From contig CABRZL010000006.1 of assembly GCA_902475435.1 (NCBI GenBank), positions 1-47,854 of the forward strand: a stretch of 47,854 nt of DNA, read 5' to 3'. Positions within the stretch are counted from its first letter, which is position 1. Every line of letters begins with the position of its first letter. This document shows positions 15,097-23,343 of the stretch, piece by piece. The notes beneath the pieces were generated by a model. That model was not told the origin of the DNA, ran no database searches, and saw only the letters and a program-made list of their open reading frames with translations. The stretch comes from an uncultured Eubacteriales bacterium. Its GTDB lineage: Bacteria > Bacillota > Clostridia > Oscillospirales > Oscillospiraceae. Made by a program: the position numbers and the translations under genes.

Positions 15097-17211
15097 ATGC
15101 AACATCCATATGCCCATATTTTAAGCCCAATACGGGTGGGAAATCTGATTCTCAAAAACCGGCTAATCAGCTCCAAATGTATTCCAGAGGGAATCCAGGG
15201 GCCTCAAACTTGGCCCACAGAGCAAACAATTCATTTCGCTGCGTCTCTGGCGAAGAATGGGGCTGCCATTGTCACTTGTGCACCTGGTGTATTCCGGGAT
15301 CATGATCCGCATCAGATGTTTACCAGCAACTTTAATATGGAAGATCGGCATGTGAAGCGGTGTTTTCGTCGAATGATTGACCGAATTCACGCCCATGGGT
15401 CCGTAGCATCTGCGTCCACCATGATCTATGTGCCTGCGGACAAAGCGGTGTCTGAGCTCTATGATCTATCCGGAGTGCCGGAATTGATGCTCAAGCCAGG
15501 CCCGGAATGTATTTTGGGAAGAGATGGGAAGCCGCTGCCTGCCATGACAAAGGAGGAAATTCGCAATTTTATTCAGAAGTTTGCACGCCGTTGTGCAGAA
15601 CTTCAAGCCATAGGCTTTGATATGGTAAATATTTATATGAGCTATGATACCTCTATTTTGGCCAAATCCCTGTCTCCGGTATTCAACCAGCGGAAAGATG
15701 AATATGGCGGAAGCTTTGAAAACCGTGCCAGGTTAACATTGGAATTATTTCAGGCCATCAAAGATGCCTGTGGCAAAGACTTTCCCATTGAGATTCAGAT
15801 ATCCGGAGAAGAAGTTCCGGAGAAGGGGTATACGATGGAAGATTTTCTCCGGTATTGCAAACTCTGTGAAGGGCTAGTGGATATTTTCCAGATTCGGGCC
15901 CCTACCGGGGATTTGACCCATGCTTCGCACTATACCTCACCCAAAGAAGCACCGATTTCCCTTAAATATGCGGAGGCATTTAAAAAGGCCGGTATTCGAG
16001 GACTTTGCGCACCTGTAGGAGGGTTCCAGGATCTGGATCTCATAGAACGGTTTTTGGCCGAGGGGAAAACAGATCTGGTGGCCATGGCCCGGGCCTTCAT
16101 CTGCGACGAGCACTATGGAGAGGAACTGCTGGAAGGTCGGGGAGAAGATGTGCGGCCTTGCATCCATTGTGATAATTGTCATCAAGCGTATTGTGCGGTG
16201 AATCCCAAAATCGGACTGCAGGAAGTATGGCCGCATATGTTTGATGCGCCAAAATGCAAAAAACGAGTGGCTGTCATTGGCGGCGGTCCGGCAGGAATGG
16301 AGGCGGCCATTGCTGCTGCGGAGCGGGGACACAGTGTGACATTATTTGAAAAAACGGAAGAACTGGGGGGACAGCTCCGCCATGCAGACTATCTGCCGTG
16401 CAAGTGGTCGCTTCATGATCTCAAGGAATATTTGATACGGCAAGTACATAAGAACGGAGTTTCCGTAAAAGTTGGAATTGAGGCTACACCGGAGATGATA
16501 GCTGGAAAATTCGATGCGGTAATTGCCGCCTGCGGGGCCAAAGCTAAGGCTGCCCCGATGCCTGTAACTGAGGGAGTCCAGATTTGGACGCCGTTGAATG
16601 TTTTCGGCCACGAGGCGGATTTGGGGCAGCATGTTGCTGTAGTGGGCGGTTCCATGACGGCGGTAGATACGGCGTTTTATCTTTTGGATCATGGCCACAG
16701 CGTGACACTGTTGACCCGGAACCGCCAAGCGGCCCACGATTATAATGCCCACAGCAGGGGCGCTTTTATGGATGTACTCAATAGCCGTGAAAAGTTGACA
16801 GTCCTCACAAACTGTCGGACGGACTCTGTGGAAAAAGGCATCCTTCACTATTCTCAGACCATCGGTGTACCAGAGCCCAGAATGCCAATGGGAAATCCGG
16901 ATGATATGCCACCGATGCCTGGGCCGGTTGTAGAAGAAGAGGTGAAAGAGCCTCCACGGGTGGAAACTGGTACAGTGGCTTTTGACAGCATTGTAATTTC
17001 GGCAGGACGGGACGGCCTGGTAGAAGAATGTTACCAATTTGCAGGATTGACACCGGAGTTTTATGTGGCGGGCGATGCAAATCTGCTGTCCTTTGAGACG
17101 CTTCAGGGCGGTCCTGGAGGAATGGAAGGTAGCAAAATGGAGGATCAGACCACGCATGGAACCATCCGCCATGCTATGTTTACGGCCTATACGGCGGCCA
17201 ATAATTTATAA
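15097..17211 (+). CDS. Old yellow enzyme family FMN/FAD/4Fe-4S oxidoreductase (enoate-reductase type)
   Basis: 704 residues from the ATG at 15097 (AAGGAG upstream). Architecture as in 2,4-dienoyl-CoA reductase, BaiCD/BaiH and related reductases: FMN barrel (1 to about 345), iron-sulfur cysteines CIHCDNCHQAYC (about 354-365), and an FAD/NAD(P) module with IGGGPAGMEAA (about 394) and a second Rossmann motif VVGGSMTAVDTA (about 515). Such enzymes reduce activated C=C bonds; the substrate (dietary, steroid, bile acid or amino-acid derived) cannot be told. Unusual: a Pro/Met-rich insertion (about residues 588-622) with acidic and Pro-rich ends inside the nucleotide-binding part. Single-gene unit with promoter and terminator. 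Confidence 0.9.
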   Translation: MQHPYAHILSPIRVGNLILKNRLISSKCIPEGIQGPQTWPTEQTIHFAASLAKNGAAIVTCAPGVFRDHDPHQMFTSNFNMEDRHVKRCFRRMIDRIHAHGSVASASTMIYVPADKAVSELYDLSGVPELMLKPGPECILGRDGKPLPAMTKEEIRNFIQKFARRCAELQAIGFDMVNIYMSYDTSILAKSLSPVFNQRKDEYGGSFENRARLTLELFQAIKDACGKDFPIEIQISGEEVPEKGYTMEDFLRYCKLCEGLVDIFQIRAPTGDLTHASHYTSPKEAPISLKYAEAFKKAGIRGLCAPVGGFQDLDLIERFLAEGKTDLVAMARAFICDEHYGEELLEGRGEDVRPCIHCDNCHQAYCAVNPKIGLQEVWPHMFDAPKCKKRVAVIGGGPAGMEAAIAAAERGHSVTLFEKTEELGGQLRHADYLPCKWSLHDLKEYLIRQVHKNGVSVKVGIEATPEMIAGKFDAVIAACGAKAKAAPMPVTEGVQIWTPLNVFGHEADLGQHVAVVGGSMTAVDTAFYLLDHGHSVTLLTRNRQAAHDYNAHSRGAFMDVLNSREKLTVLTNCRTDSVEKGILHYSQTIGVPEPRMPMGNPDDMPPMPGPVVEEEVKEPPRVETGTVAFDSIVISAGRDGLVEECYQFAGLTPEFYVAGDANLLSFETLQGGPGGMEGSKMEDQTTHGTIRHAMFTAYTAANNL

Positions 17212-17264
17212 AATATTAAGGAAGGATTTGTTGCAAAACCACTTTTTAAAATAGCCCAATTTTT

Positions 17265-17308
17265 ATGGCGCAGAAACCGAGAACGTTCCGATTTCTGCGC
17301 CATTTTTC
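17265..17308 (+). terminator. Terminator of the old-yellow-enzyme gene
   Basis: 12-bp stem ATGGCGCAGAAA with its complement (17265-17276 and 17292-17303) followed by TTTTT. Confidence 0.9.
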
Positions 17309-17582
17309 TAACTTTTTATGGACGGGGCCAAATTTATGCCGTGGTAGATACCGTCCAGTTCAGACAGAATTTTTCCGGCAGCGCCTTCTTCACGGGCAAA
17401 TTCGATGATACGCCTTCCCTGAAGTTGGTTCGTCTGTACCCACTGAGTCAAGGCAGTGATTAAAATTTCATCCTCTGGAGAAGATCCCCAGCTTTCGCCA
17501 ACGGCGTGGACAGCTTGATAGCGTTGCTTGTATTTTGCATCATAAGGCTGTGCCTATGTTGCAGTGTTTTTTCTATGTCCAT
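17308..17582 (-). pseudogene. Remnant of a SAM-dependent methyltransferase
   Basis: On the minus strand, from 17553 to 17308, one frame reads AQPYDAKYKQRYQAVHAVGE, then an alpha-helical part, GRRIIEFAREEG (where motif I would be IEFGCGEG) and GKILSELDGIYHGINLAPS. This is the order seen at the start of class I methyltransferases, but it stops there, so the rest of the Rossmann fold is missing and motif I is eroded. A start ATG at 17582 with AAGGGG lies in a different frame (MDIEK), joined through a run of six A, and a TAG precedes the methyltransferase-like part. The damage is therefore a frameshift, a nonsense codon and C-terminal loss. The 94 bp between this and the SDR stop may hold another protein scrap. 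Confidence 0.6.
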
Positions 17583-17676
17583 AAAAGAGCCCCTTGAACT
17601 AAACCAGCATCAAAATATCTGCGTCTGTTTCAGTGGGAAATGGATGAAACGATCAGTACTCAGATAGGGAATTAGA

Positions 17677-18441
17677 TTATAGTCGTCCTCCATAATCCAC
17701 CACAATATCTTGTCCGTTGATGCCGCTGGCTTCATCACTGGCCAAAAATAAAATGGTGTATGCCTGTTCATAGGGAGAGAGTCGATGATCGATGGTCCGG
17801 ACGTGAGTCCGGGCAGTCAAAGCCAGCATTTCTTCGTCGACACCCTCAAATTTTTCTGGGGAGAACAGGGGCGTTTCCGTGGAGCCGGGAGATACGGAAT
17901 TGATGCGAATGCCTGTGCCATAATATTGAATGGCCAGATTTTTGGTCAGACTTAGGACCCCCGCTTTGGCAGCGGAATAAGCGGCGCCAGCACAACAATA
18001 AACGCCGCCGATTGATGCAATGTTTACAATGGAACCTTTGTTTGCAGGCACCATATATCGAAGGGCAGCTCGGCAGCAACGCATAACGCCTTTCAGGTCT
18101 ACGTCCTGGACACGGTCCCAAAAATCGTCATCCATTTTGATGGTGGGCTTATGGCAGTCGCCAATGCCCGCGTTGTTTACCAAAATGTCAATGCGGCCAA
18201 ACAGTTCTACGGTTTTCTCCATTACATTATCTACGTCAGCGGTAATGGTGACGTCGCCGGGGATATAGACGCATGCGCCGCCTTCCGCAGAAATTTCATC
18301 GGCTACCCGCTGAAGTTCCCGTTCCCGCCGGGCAGTGATAACCACGGTGGCGCCTTCCCGGGCGAACAGTTTTGCCGTGGCTTCCCCGATGCCGGAGTTG
18401 CCGCCTGTGATAACTGCAATTTTTCCTGCTAGCCGTGCCAT
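17677..18441 (-). CDS. SDR family NAD(P)-dependent oxidoreductase
   Basis: Classical short-chain dehydrogenase of 254 residues, the standard size. Cofactor loop TGGNSGIG (12-19), NNAG (89-92), catalytic S143, Y155 and K159, and C-terminal FLASDEASGINGQDIVVDYGG. Basic residues after the second strand (ITARRERE) suggest NADP(H). Likely oxidises or reduces a hydroxyl/ketone on a small molecule; FabG-like or hydroxysteroid-dehydrogenase-like roles fit equally. It starts 20 bp after hemW and is the last gene of the lepA-hemW-SDR unit. The link to the neighbours is positional only. Confidence 0.92.
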   Translation of the reverse strand: MARLAGKIAVITGGNSGIGEATAKLFAREGATVVITARRERELQRVADEISAEGGACVYIPGDVTITADVDNVMEKTVELFGRIDILVNNAGIGDCHKPTIKMDDDFWDRVQDVDLKGVMRCCRAALRYMVPANKGSIVNIASIGGVYCCAGAAYSAAKAGVLSLTKNLAIQYYGTGIRINSVSPGSTETPLFSPEKFEGVDEEMLALTARTHVRTIDHRLSPYEQAYTILFLASDEASGINGQDIVVDYGGRL

Positions 18442-18461
18442 AATTGCTCATCCTTCCTGTA

Positions 18462-19670
18462 TTAAAATCTGTGCGGTGATAAGGGGGTAGATTTTCTTTG
18501 GGCTTCAATAAGCTGTCCGATTAACTGGTTGGATACCAGGAAACCCTGAGGGGTAAAGCGCCAACGACCATCTGTCTGTTTTGTAAGACCGCGACCACCA
18601 TAAAACTCCAACACCTGTTCCAGTGGGTCAAAGGGCATCAGAAAAGTCGTTTCATACTCATTTCGCTCAATTCCGTAAACAGTCCGCATCCGCAGCATAA
18701 CATATTCACCGGCCCGTTCCTTAATGGGGACGTACTCGCATTCAGTCGTGATTGCGTCGCCGGTGCGAACGGCTTTAATATATCGGGGAAGATCTGAAGC
18801 AAAGGTATACCGCGTCCCGGCAAAGTCCGAGGCAGCGGAAGGGCCAAAGCTCATATATTCGCCGCCCAGCCAGTATTTCAGATTGTGCAGGCATTCCCGA
18901 CCTGTCTGTGCAAAATTGGAGATTTCATATTGATGATACCCATAGGATTCCAGTGTAGAAACAGCATAAAGGTACATAGCCGCTTGTGTATCGTCATCAG
19001 GAAGCGCTGCTTGATCCCGGTAATTGTACAAAGGAGTGCCAGGGTTCAAAGTCAGACCGTAGCAGGAGATGTGGTCGGGATGAAGATCAATAATAGAGCC
19101 CAAAGCGTCTGCCCATTGCTGGGGGCTCTGTGCGGGAAGACCGTACATGAGGTCCAAACTCACATTATTGAAACCAGCATCTCGGGCAATGTCTACAGAT
19201 TTCTGCGCCTGACGGAATGTGTGCGGGCGTCCCAGTACCTTCAGGATCTGGTCGTTGTTGGACTGAATCCCGATGGAAATACGGTTAAAACCTGAAGAAA
19301 CCAGCCGCTTACAGCTCTTTTCTGTAATAGAGTCAGGATTGGCTTCCAGCGTTACTTCGGCAGATTTTGACACATTAAAACGCTTGGAAATGGTAATGAA
19401 AATTTCCCGTAAGCGTTCAGCGCCGAAATAGCTGGGTGTGCCACCGCCAAAATATATACTGTCTACTACGTATTTAGTGGCCCGCGCACCGCCTTCCTTG
19501 ATGTGTGTTTCCAGCGCTTTTACATATCGATCCATCAATTCCAATGTTTTTTCGCTGCGGGGAAGACTGTAAAAATCGCAATACTGGCACTTGCTGCGGC
19601 AAAAAGGAATATGCACATATAGACCGAGAGATTTATTCTGGGTCATAAGCTTTTGTGAAGATTTTGCCAT
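18462..19670 (-). CDS. hemW: Radical SAM heme chaperone HemW
   Basis: 402 residues. Radical SAM cluster C24, C28, C31 followed by F33 (CxxxCxxCxF), the pattern that separates HemW from true coproporphyrinogen dehydrogenase HemN, which has a fourth cysteine. Further HemW-type segments: SIYFGGGTPS, TLEANPDS, NRISIGIQSNND and DLMYGLPAQS. Proposed role: binds heme and delivers it to acceptor proteins. ATG at 19670 with AAGGAG 8 nt upstream; a second Met at residue 9 is possible. It lies 16 bp after lepA, the neighbour it often has in Firmicutes. Confidence 0.93.
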   Translation of the reverse strand: MAKSSQKLMTQNKSLGLYVHIPFCRSKCQYCDFYSLPRSEKTLELMDRYVKALETHIKEGGARATKYVVDSIYFGGGTPSYFGAERLREIFITISKRFNVSKSAEVTLEANPDSITEKSCKRLVSSGFNRISIGIQSNNDQILKVLGRPHTFRQAQKSVDIARDAGFNNVSLDLMYGLPAQSPQQWADALGSIIDLHPDHISCYGLTLNPGTPLYNYRDQAALPDDDTQAAMYLYAVSTLESYGYHQYEISNFAQTGRECLHNLKYWLGGEYMSFGPSAASDFAGTRYTFASDLPRYIKAVRTGDAITTECEYVPIKERAGEYVMLRMRTVYGIERNEYETTFLMPFDPLEQVLEFYGGRGLTKQTDGRWRFTPQGFLVSNQLIGQLIEAQRKSTPLSPHRF

Positions 19671-19686
19671 TAGGAACGCTCCTTTT

Positions 19687-21495
19687 TTATTCGGAATCTA
19701 ATTTCAAAACTGCCATAAAGGCCTCTTGGGGAACTTCTACCGAGCCGAAGCTGCGCATACGCTTTTTGCCCTCTTTTTGTTTCTCCAGCAGTTTTTTCTT
19801 CCGGGTGATGTCTCCGCCATAGCATTTTGCCAACACATCTTTCCGGAGGGCTTTGATGGTTTCACGGGCAATAATTTTAGAGCCAATCGCAGCCTGTACC
19901 GGGATTTCAAACAATTGACGAGGAATATTCTCCTTGAGTTTTTCGCAAATTTTTCTAGCTCGTGCATAGGCTTTGTCTGCGTGCAGGATAAATGAAAGCG
20001 CGTCGACAACATCGCCGTTTAAAAGAATGTCCAGTTTTACAAGATTGCTCTCTCGATATCCAGTCAAATCATAATCCAAAGACGCGTAACCCCTGGTCCG
20101 GGATTTGAGACAGTCAAAAAAATCGAAAATGATTTCATTGAGCGGCATGTCATAATGCAGCTCTACGCGGCTTTGATCCAGGTAGGTCATGTCGATATAT
20201 TCACCGCGGCGATCCTGACATAAATCCATAATACCGCCCACATACTCCGGCGGTGTGATAATGGAGGCCCGAACAAATGGTTCTTCAGCCAGTTGAATTT
20301 CGGAGGGATCCGGGTAATTGAGCGGATTGTCAATCATGTGGACGGAGCCATCGGTTTTTGTGACACGGTAAACTACGCTGGGGGCAGTCGTAATTAAATC
20401 CAGGTTGAACTCACGCTCCAGCCGAAGCTGTATAATCTCCATGTGAAGCAGCCCTAAAAACCCGCAACGAAAACCGAAGCCCAGAGCTACAGAACTTTCC
20501 GGTTCATAAGAAAGAGAAGCATCGTTGAGTTTAAGCTTTTCTAATGCGTCTCGAAGCTCTGGATATTTTGCGCCGTCGGCGGGATATACGCCAGAATAAA
20601 CCATAGGCTGAACGTCTTTATAGCCCTGGAGGGGCTCGTCAGCAGGATGATCGTTGTCCGTGACCGTATCGCCAACCCGGGTATCAGAAACATTTTTTAT
20701 GGATGCAGTAAAATAACCCACCTCACCGGCGCCCAAAGCGTCGCAAGGTTCCATTCCACGGGGATGGAGATAGCCCACCTCAACCACTTTGTAAACAGCG
20801 CCGCCTGACATCATTTTTACATTCATACCCTGACGAATCACTCCGTCCATAACGCGAAAATAGACGATAACACCTTTATAACTGTCATATTGACTGTCGA
20901 AAATCAGCGCACGTAGAGGCAGGCTGCGATCGCCGGTGGGAGCAGGAAGATCCTTTACGATCATCTCCAGCACTGCATGAATGTTGACCCCGTTTTTGGC
21001 GGAAATCTCCGGTGCGTCCTCGGCGGGGAGGCCGATGATCTCTTCAATTTCCTGTTTCACCCGGGAAGGGTCAGCAGCAGGCAAATCAATTTTGTTAATC
21101 ACAGGAAGAACTTCCAGCCCTGCATCAATGGCCAAATAAGTGTTGGCAAGGGTTTGCGCTTCCACACCTTGGGAGGCGTCTACCACCAGTACTGCGCCTT
21201 CGCAGGCAGCCAGAGAGCGAGATACCTCATAGTTAAAGTCCACATGGCCAGGAGTATCGATCAGGTTTAAGACGTAGGTTTCTCCGTCATCTGCTTGATA
21301 AAGGAGTCGAACGGCCCGTGCCTTAATTGTAATTCCCCGCTCTCGTTCCAGATCCATGTTGTCTAGAATCTGATCTTCCATTTCCCTGGCCTCAACGGCC
21401 TGGCACTCTTCCAGAAGCCGGTCCGCCAAAGTGGACTTACCATGATCAATATGAGCGATGATGGAAAAGTTTCTGAGTTTATCTATATCGGTCAT
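19687..21495 (-). CDS. lepA: Elongation factor 4 (LepA)
   Basis: Translational GTPase that acts on stalled or newly assembled ribosomes. From the ATG at 21495 the protein has 602 residues, the normal LepA length. GTPase motifs: G1 AHIDHGKST, G3 DTPGH, G4 NKIDLP. The LepA-specific C-terminal part is present (GSKIIARETIKALRKDVLAK, then the KKLLEKQKEGKKRMR tail). The start was chosen because MTDIDKLRNFSIIAHIDHGK is the usual LepA N-terminus and GAGGTG is 10 nt upstream; the frame is open to an ATG at 21522. First gene of the lepA-hemW-SDR unit. Confidence 0.96.
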   Translation of the reverse strand: MTDIDKLRNFSIIAHIDHGKSTLADRLLEECQAVEAREMEDQILDNMDLERERGITIKARAVRLLYQADDGETYVLNLIDTPGHVDFNYEVSRSLAACEGAVLVVDASQGVEAQTLANTYLAIDAGLEVLPVINKIDLPAADPSRVKQEIEEIIGLPAEDAPEISAKNGVNIHAVLEMIVKDLPAPTGDRSLPLRALIFDSQYDSYKGVIVYFRVMDGVIRQGMNVKMMSGGAVYKVVEVGYLHPRGMEPCDALGAGEVGYFTASIKNVSDTRVGDTVTDNDHPADEPLQGYKDVQPMVYSGVYPADGAKYPELRDALEKLKLNDASLSYEPESSVALGFGFRCGFLGLLHMEIIQLRLEREFNLDLITTAPSVVYRVTKTDGSVHMIDNPLNYPDPSEIQLAEEPFVRASIITPPEYVGGIMDLCQDRRGEYIDMTYLDQSRVELHYDMPLNEIIFDFFDCLKSRTRGYASLDYDLTGYRESNLVKLDILLNGDVVDALSFILHADKAYARARKICEKLKENIPRQLFEIPVQAAIGSKIIARETIKALRKDVLAKCYGGDITRKKKLLEKQKEGKKRMRSFGSVEVPQEAFMAVLKLDSE

Positions 21496-21590
21496 ATATT
21501 TATTACACCTCATAAGTTCCATATTTTATTTAGTATAGGCGATTTTCAGCAGTTTGTAAAGGTGTTTTCCAAAGGCGGAACGGAAGCAAG

Positions 21591-21618
21591 CTGGGCAAAT
21601 CCCAATGGATTTGCCCAG
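21591..21618. terminator. Hairpin downstream of the XRE gene
   Basis: Perfect 12-bp stem (21591-21602 with 21607-21618), CAAT loop. T-content on the minus strand is low, so terminator strength is uncertain. Confidence 0.45.
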
Positions 21619-21634
21619 ACGTTTTCTAAAAATT

Positions 21635-21940
21635 TTACATATGTTCAAGCAGCTGCAAAATAATCTTTTGTTGTTCTTGATCTAACCGAATCCATCGCGT
21701 TAAAAGGTCTTTTTGCGTGGGGGTTAAGGTGACTGGAGTATTGTCTTCTGCAAAGAGTTCGGACAGTGTAATATCAAAGGTTTCGCATATTTTTCTCAGG
21801 GAAGGGATGGTTGGATTTGCGCCTTTGCGATACCAGGATGAAATGGTGGACTGTGGGATGCCGGATTTCTCAGCCAACTGATATTCTGACCATCCGCGAG
21901 CTTCGCGAAATCCGGAGATTTTTTGCAGTATAGGATCCAT
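21635..21940 (-). CDS. XRE-family helix-turn-helix regulator
   Basis: 101 residues. N-terminal Cro/CI-type domain with ISGFREARGWSEYQLAEKSG, recognition helix IPQSTISSWYRKG and ICETFDITLSELFAED. The C-terminal 30 residues (TPTQKDLLTRWIRLDQEQQKIILQLL) form an amphipathic helix found in related Clostridial regulators. The ATG at 21940 is preceded by a run of seven G, an unusual but strong ribosome site. It is divergent from a small membrane-protein gene; the shared region holds repeated TTTGTCGT boxes that could be its operators. Confidence 0.88.
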   Translation of the reverse strand: MDPILQKISGFREARGWSEYQLAEKSGIPQSTISSWYRKGANPTIPSLRKICETFDITLSELFAEDNTPVTLTPTQKDLLTRWIRLDQEQQKIILQLLEHM

Positions 21941-21985
21941 CCATTTCCCCCCCGATACTTTTTTCTTTCGTTTATTATACTTTGC

Positions 21986-22029
21986 TTTGTCGTTGATTTT
22001 TAATAGATTTTGTCGTATATTTATTACGA
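21986..22029. promoter_or_regulatory. TTTGTCGT repeat boxes between divergent genes
   Basis: Two exact copies of TTTGTCGT (21986-21993 and 22009-22016, 23 bp apart). The second overlaps an inverted repeat TCGTA/TACGA ending near 22029. A TATAAT for the XRE gene (minus) lies beside the first copy and a TATAGT for the small gene (plus) beside the second. Candidate XRE operators. Confidence 0.45.
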
Positions 22030-22055
22030 TATATTATAGTATTGTGGGGTGATGC

Positions 22056-22244
22056 GTGTTGAAATTTTTTCAAAAACACAAGATGTTTCGGGATGTGCTC
22101 ATTGCGGTTGTTCTTAGTTTTGCACTGGGGATGGTGGCGCGGGAATTCTATAAACTTGGATACCGGGCAGGAAGAGAGCGGCCCTGTTATATTGCCCATG
22201 ATACAGGTAGTTCATTTTATATTGAATCCGTTGATTGGAGATGA
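22056..22244 (+). CDS. Small single-pass membrane protein
   Basis: 62 residues: basic head (LKFFQKHKMFRD), one membrane helix (about residues 13-28, VLIAVVLSFALGMVAR), then a short polar tail with GYRAGRERPCYIAHD. GTG start at 22056, with GGGG 6 nt before it; the adjacent TTG is an alternative. No family recognised. Divergent from an XRE regulator, which may control it. Confidence 0.6.
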   Translation: MLKFFQKHKMFRDVLIAVVLSFALGMVAREFYKLGYRAGRERPCYIAHDTGSSFYIESVDWR

Positions 22245-22245
22245 A

Positions 22246-22278
22246 AACGGACCTGCATATCAGCAGGTCCGTTTATTA
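22246..22278. terminator. Bidirectional terminator
   Basis: 11-bp stem (22246-22256 with 22263-22273). On plus it is followed by TATTATTATTGTTT; on minus by TTTTCATC. It ends the small membrane gene and the convergent glycosyltransferase. Confidence 0.85.
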
Positions 22279-23271
22279 TTATTGTTTATTGGAATCGGAT
22301 AGGGGTTGGCGTTGATCTGGTTCTTCCCAAGTTCGTTCACTGATGATATAGCGAGGCCTGCCTTTGGTCTCCATATAAATCTTACCCACGTATTCTCCAA
22401 TGATTCCTAAGCATATAAGCTGTACGCCGGAAACAAAACAGACGATACAAGTGGTGCTGGCCCAGCCTGCTACAGTTCGGCCTAAGGCAGCGCTTATAAA
22501 TGCCCAAAGTACGCCAATGAAGCTGATCAACGCGACAATTACACCAAAGCTGGTGATAAGTCGGAGCGGCTTAACAGAGAGACTTGTAATACCATTCATT
22601 GCCAATGCGAGCATTTTGGAGAGGGGATAATGGCTTTCGCCCGCAATGCGTTCATGGCGGATATATTCCACTGTGGTGCTTTTAAAGCCCACCAGTGGAA
22701 CCATTCCGCGGAGAAATAAGTTGACCTCTTTAAAATTTGCAAATTCCTGAAGCACCCGGCTGCTCATAAGTCGGTAATCTGCGTGGTTGTAGACTACCTC
22801 AGCCCCCATGGCGTTGAGAAGCTTGTAAAAGCTCTGAGCGGTAAAACGCTTAAAAAAAGTATCTGTTTCTCGGGAAGAACGGACGCCATAAACCACGTCG
22901 CAGCCGTCCCAATAAGCGTCTACCATTGCATCCATGGCGTTTAGGTCGTCCTGACCATCGCAATCAATGGAGATGGTGATATTACAGTGGTCTTTGGCCT
23001 CCATAAGTCCGGCCAAGACTGCATTTTGATGGCCTCGGTTACGGCTTTGACAGATGCCAAGATAGTGCGGATTCTGTTGGGCCAGTGTTTGGATGATGTT
23101 CCAGGTATTATCTTTACTGCCGTCATTGACGAAAAGTATGCGGCTGTCCAAAGCAATTTTTCCCTGTGCGGCCAGCGTGTTGAGCTTTTCTAAAAATTGA
23201 GGTGCGGTAATGGGTAGAACCTCTTGTTCGTTATAACAGGGAACAATGATATATAAAATAGGAGGGGTCAT
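22279..23271 (-). CDS. Family 2 glycosyltransferase, polyprenol-phosphate type (GtrB/DPM-like)
   Basis: 330 residues. GT-A fold with IIVPCYNEQEVLP at the start, FVNDGSKDNTW, the metal-binding D103/D105 (SIDCDGQDD) and SRNRGHQNAVLAGL. Two membrane segments follow (about 232-260 and 268-292) and then GEYVGKIYMETKGRPRYII, the usual tail of undecaprenyl-phosphate glycosyltransferases. It would transfer glucose or a related sugar to the lipid carrier on the inner membrane face for wall polymer or polysaccharide modification. No flippase or acceptor enzyme is adjacent. ATG at 23271 with AAAGG; terminator 6 nt after the stop. Confidence 0.93.
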   Translation of the reverse strand: MTPPILYIIVPCYNEQEVLPITAPQFLEKLNTLAAQGKIALDSRILFVNDGSKDNTWNIIQTLAQQNPHYLGICQSRNRGHQNAVLAGLMEAKDHCNITISIDCDGQDDLNAMDAMVDAYWDGCDVVYGVRSSRETDTFFKRFTAQSFYKLLNAMGAEVVYNHADYRLMSSRVLQEFANFKEVNLFLRGMVPLVGFKSTTVEYIRHERIAGESHYPLSKMLALAMNGITSLSVKPLRLITSFGVIVALISFIGVLWAFISAALGRTVAGWASTTCIVCFVSGVQLICLGIIGEYVGKIYMETKGRPRYIISERTWEEPDQRQPLSDSNKQ

Positions 23272-23343
23272 ATCAATATCCTTTCTCTAAGTGTGTGGGG
23301 GAATCTACCAGTAGTATAGACAAAAAGAAAAGGAAAGTAAAGC

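Noticed and set aside
16342..17172. Long minus-strand open frame inside the old-yellow-enzyme gene
   Set aside because: Lies wholly antisense to a well-supported gene, has no family motif and His/Arg/Cys-rich composition typical of a shadow frame.
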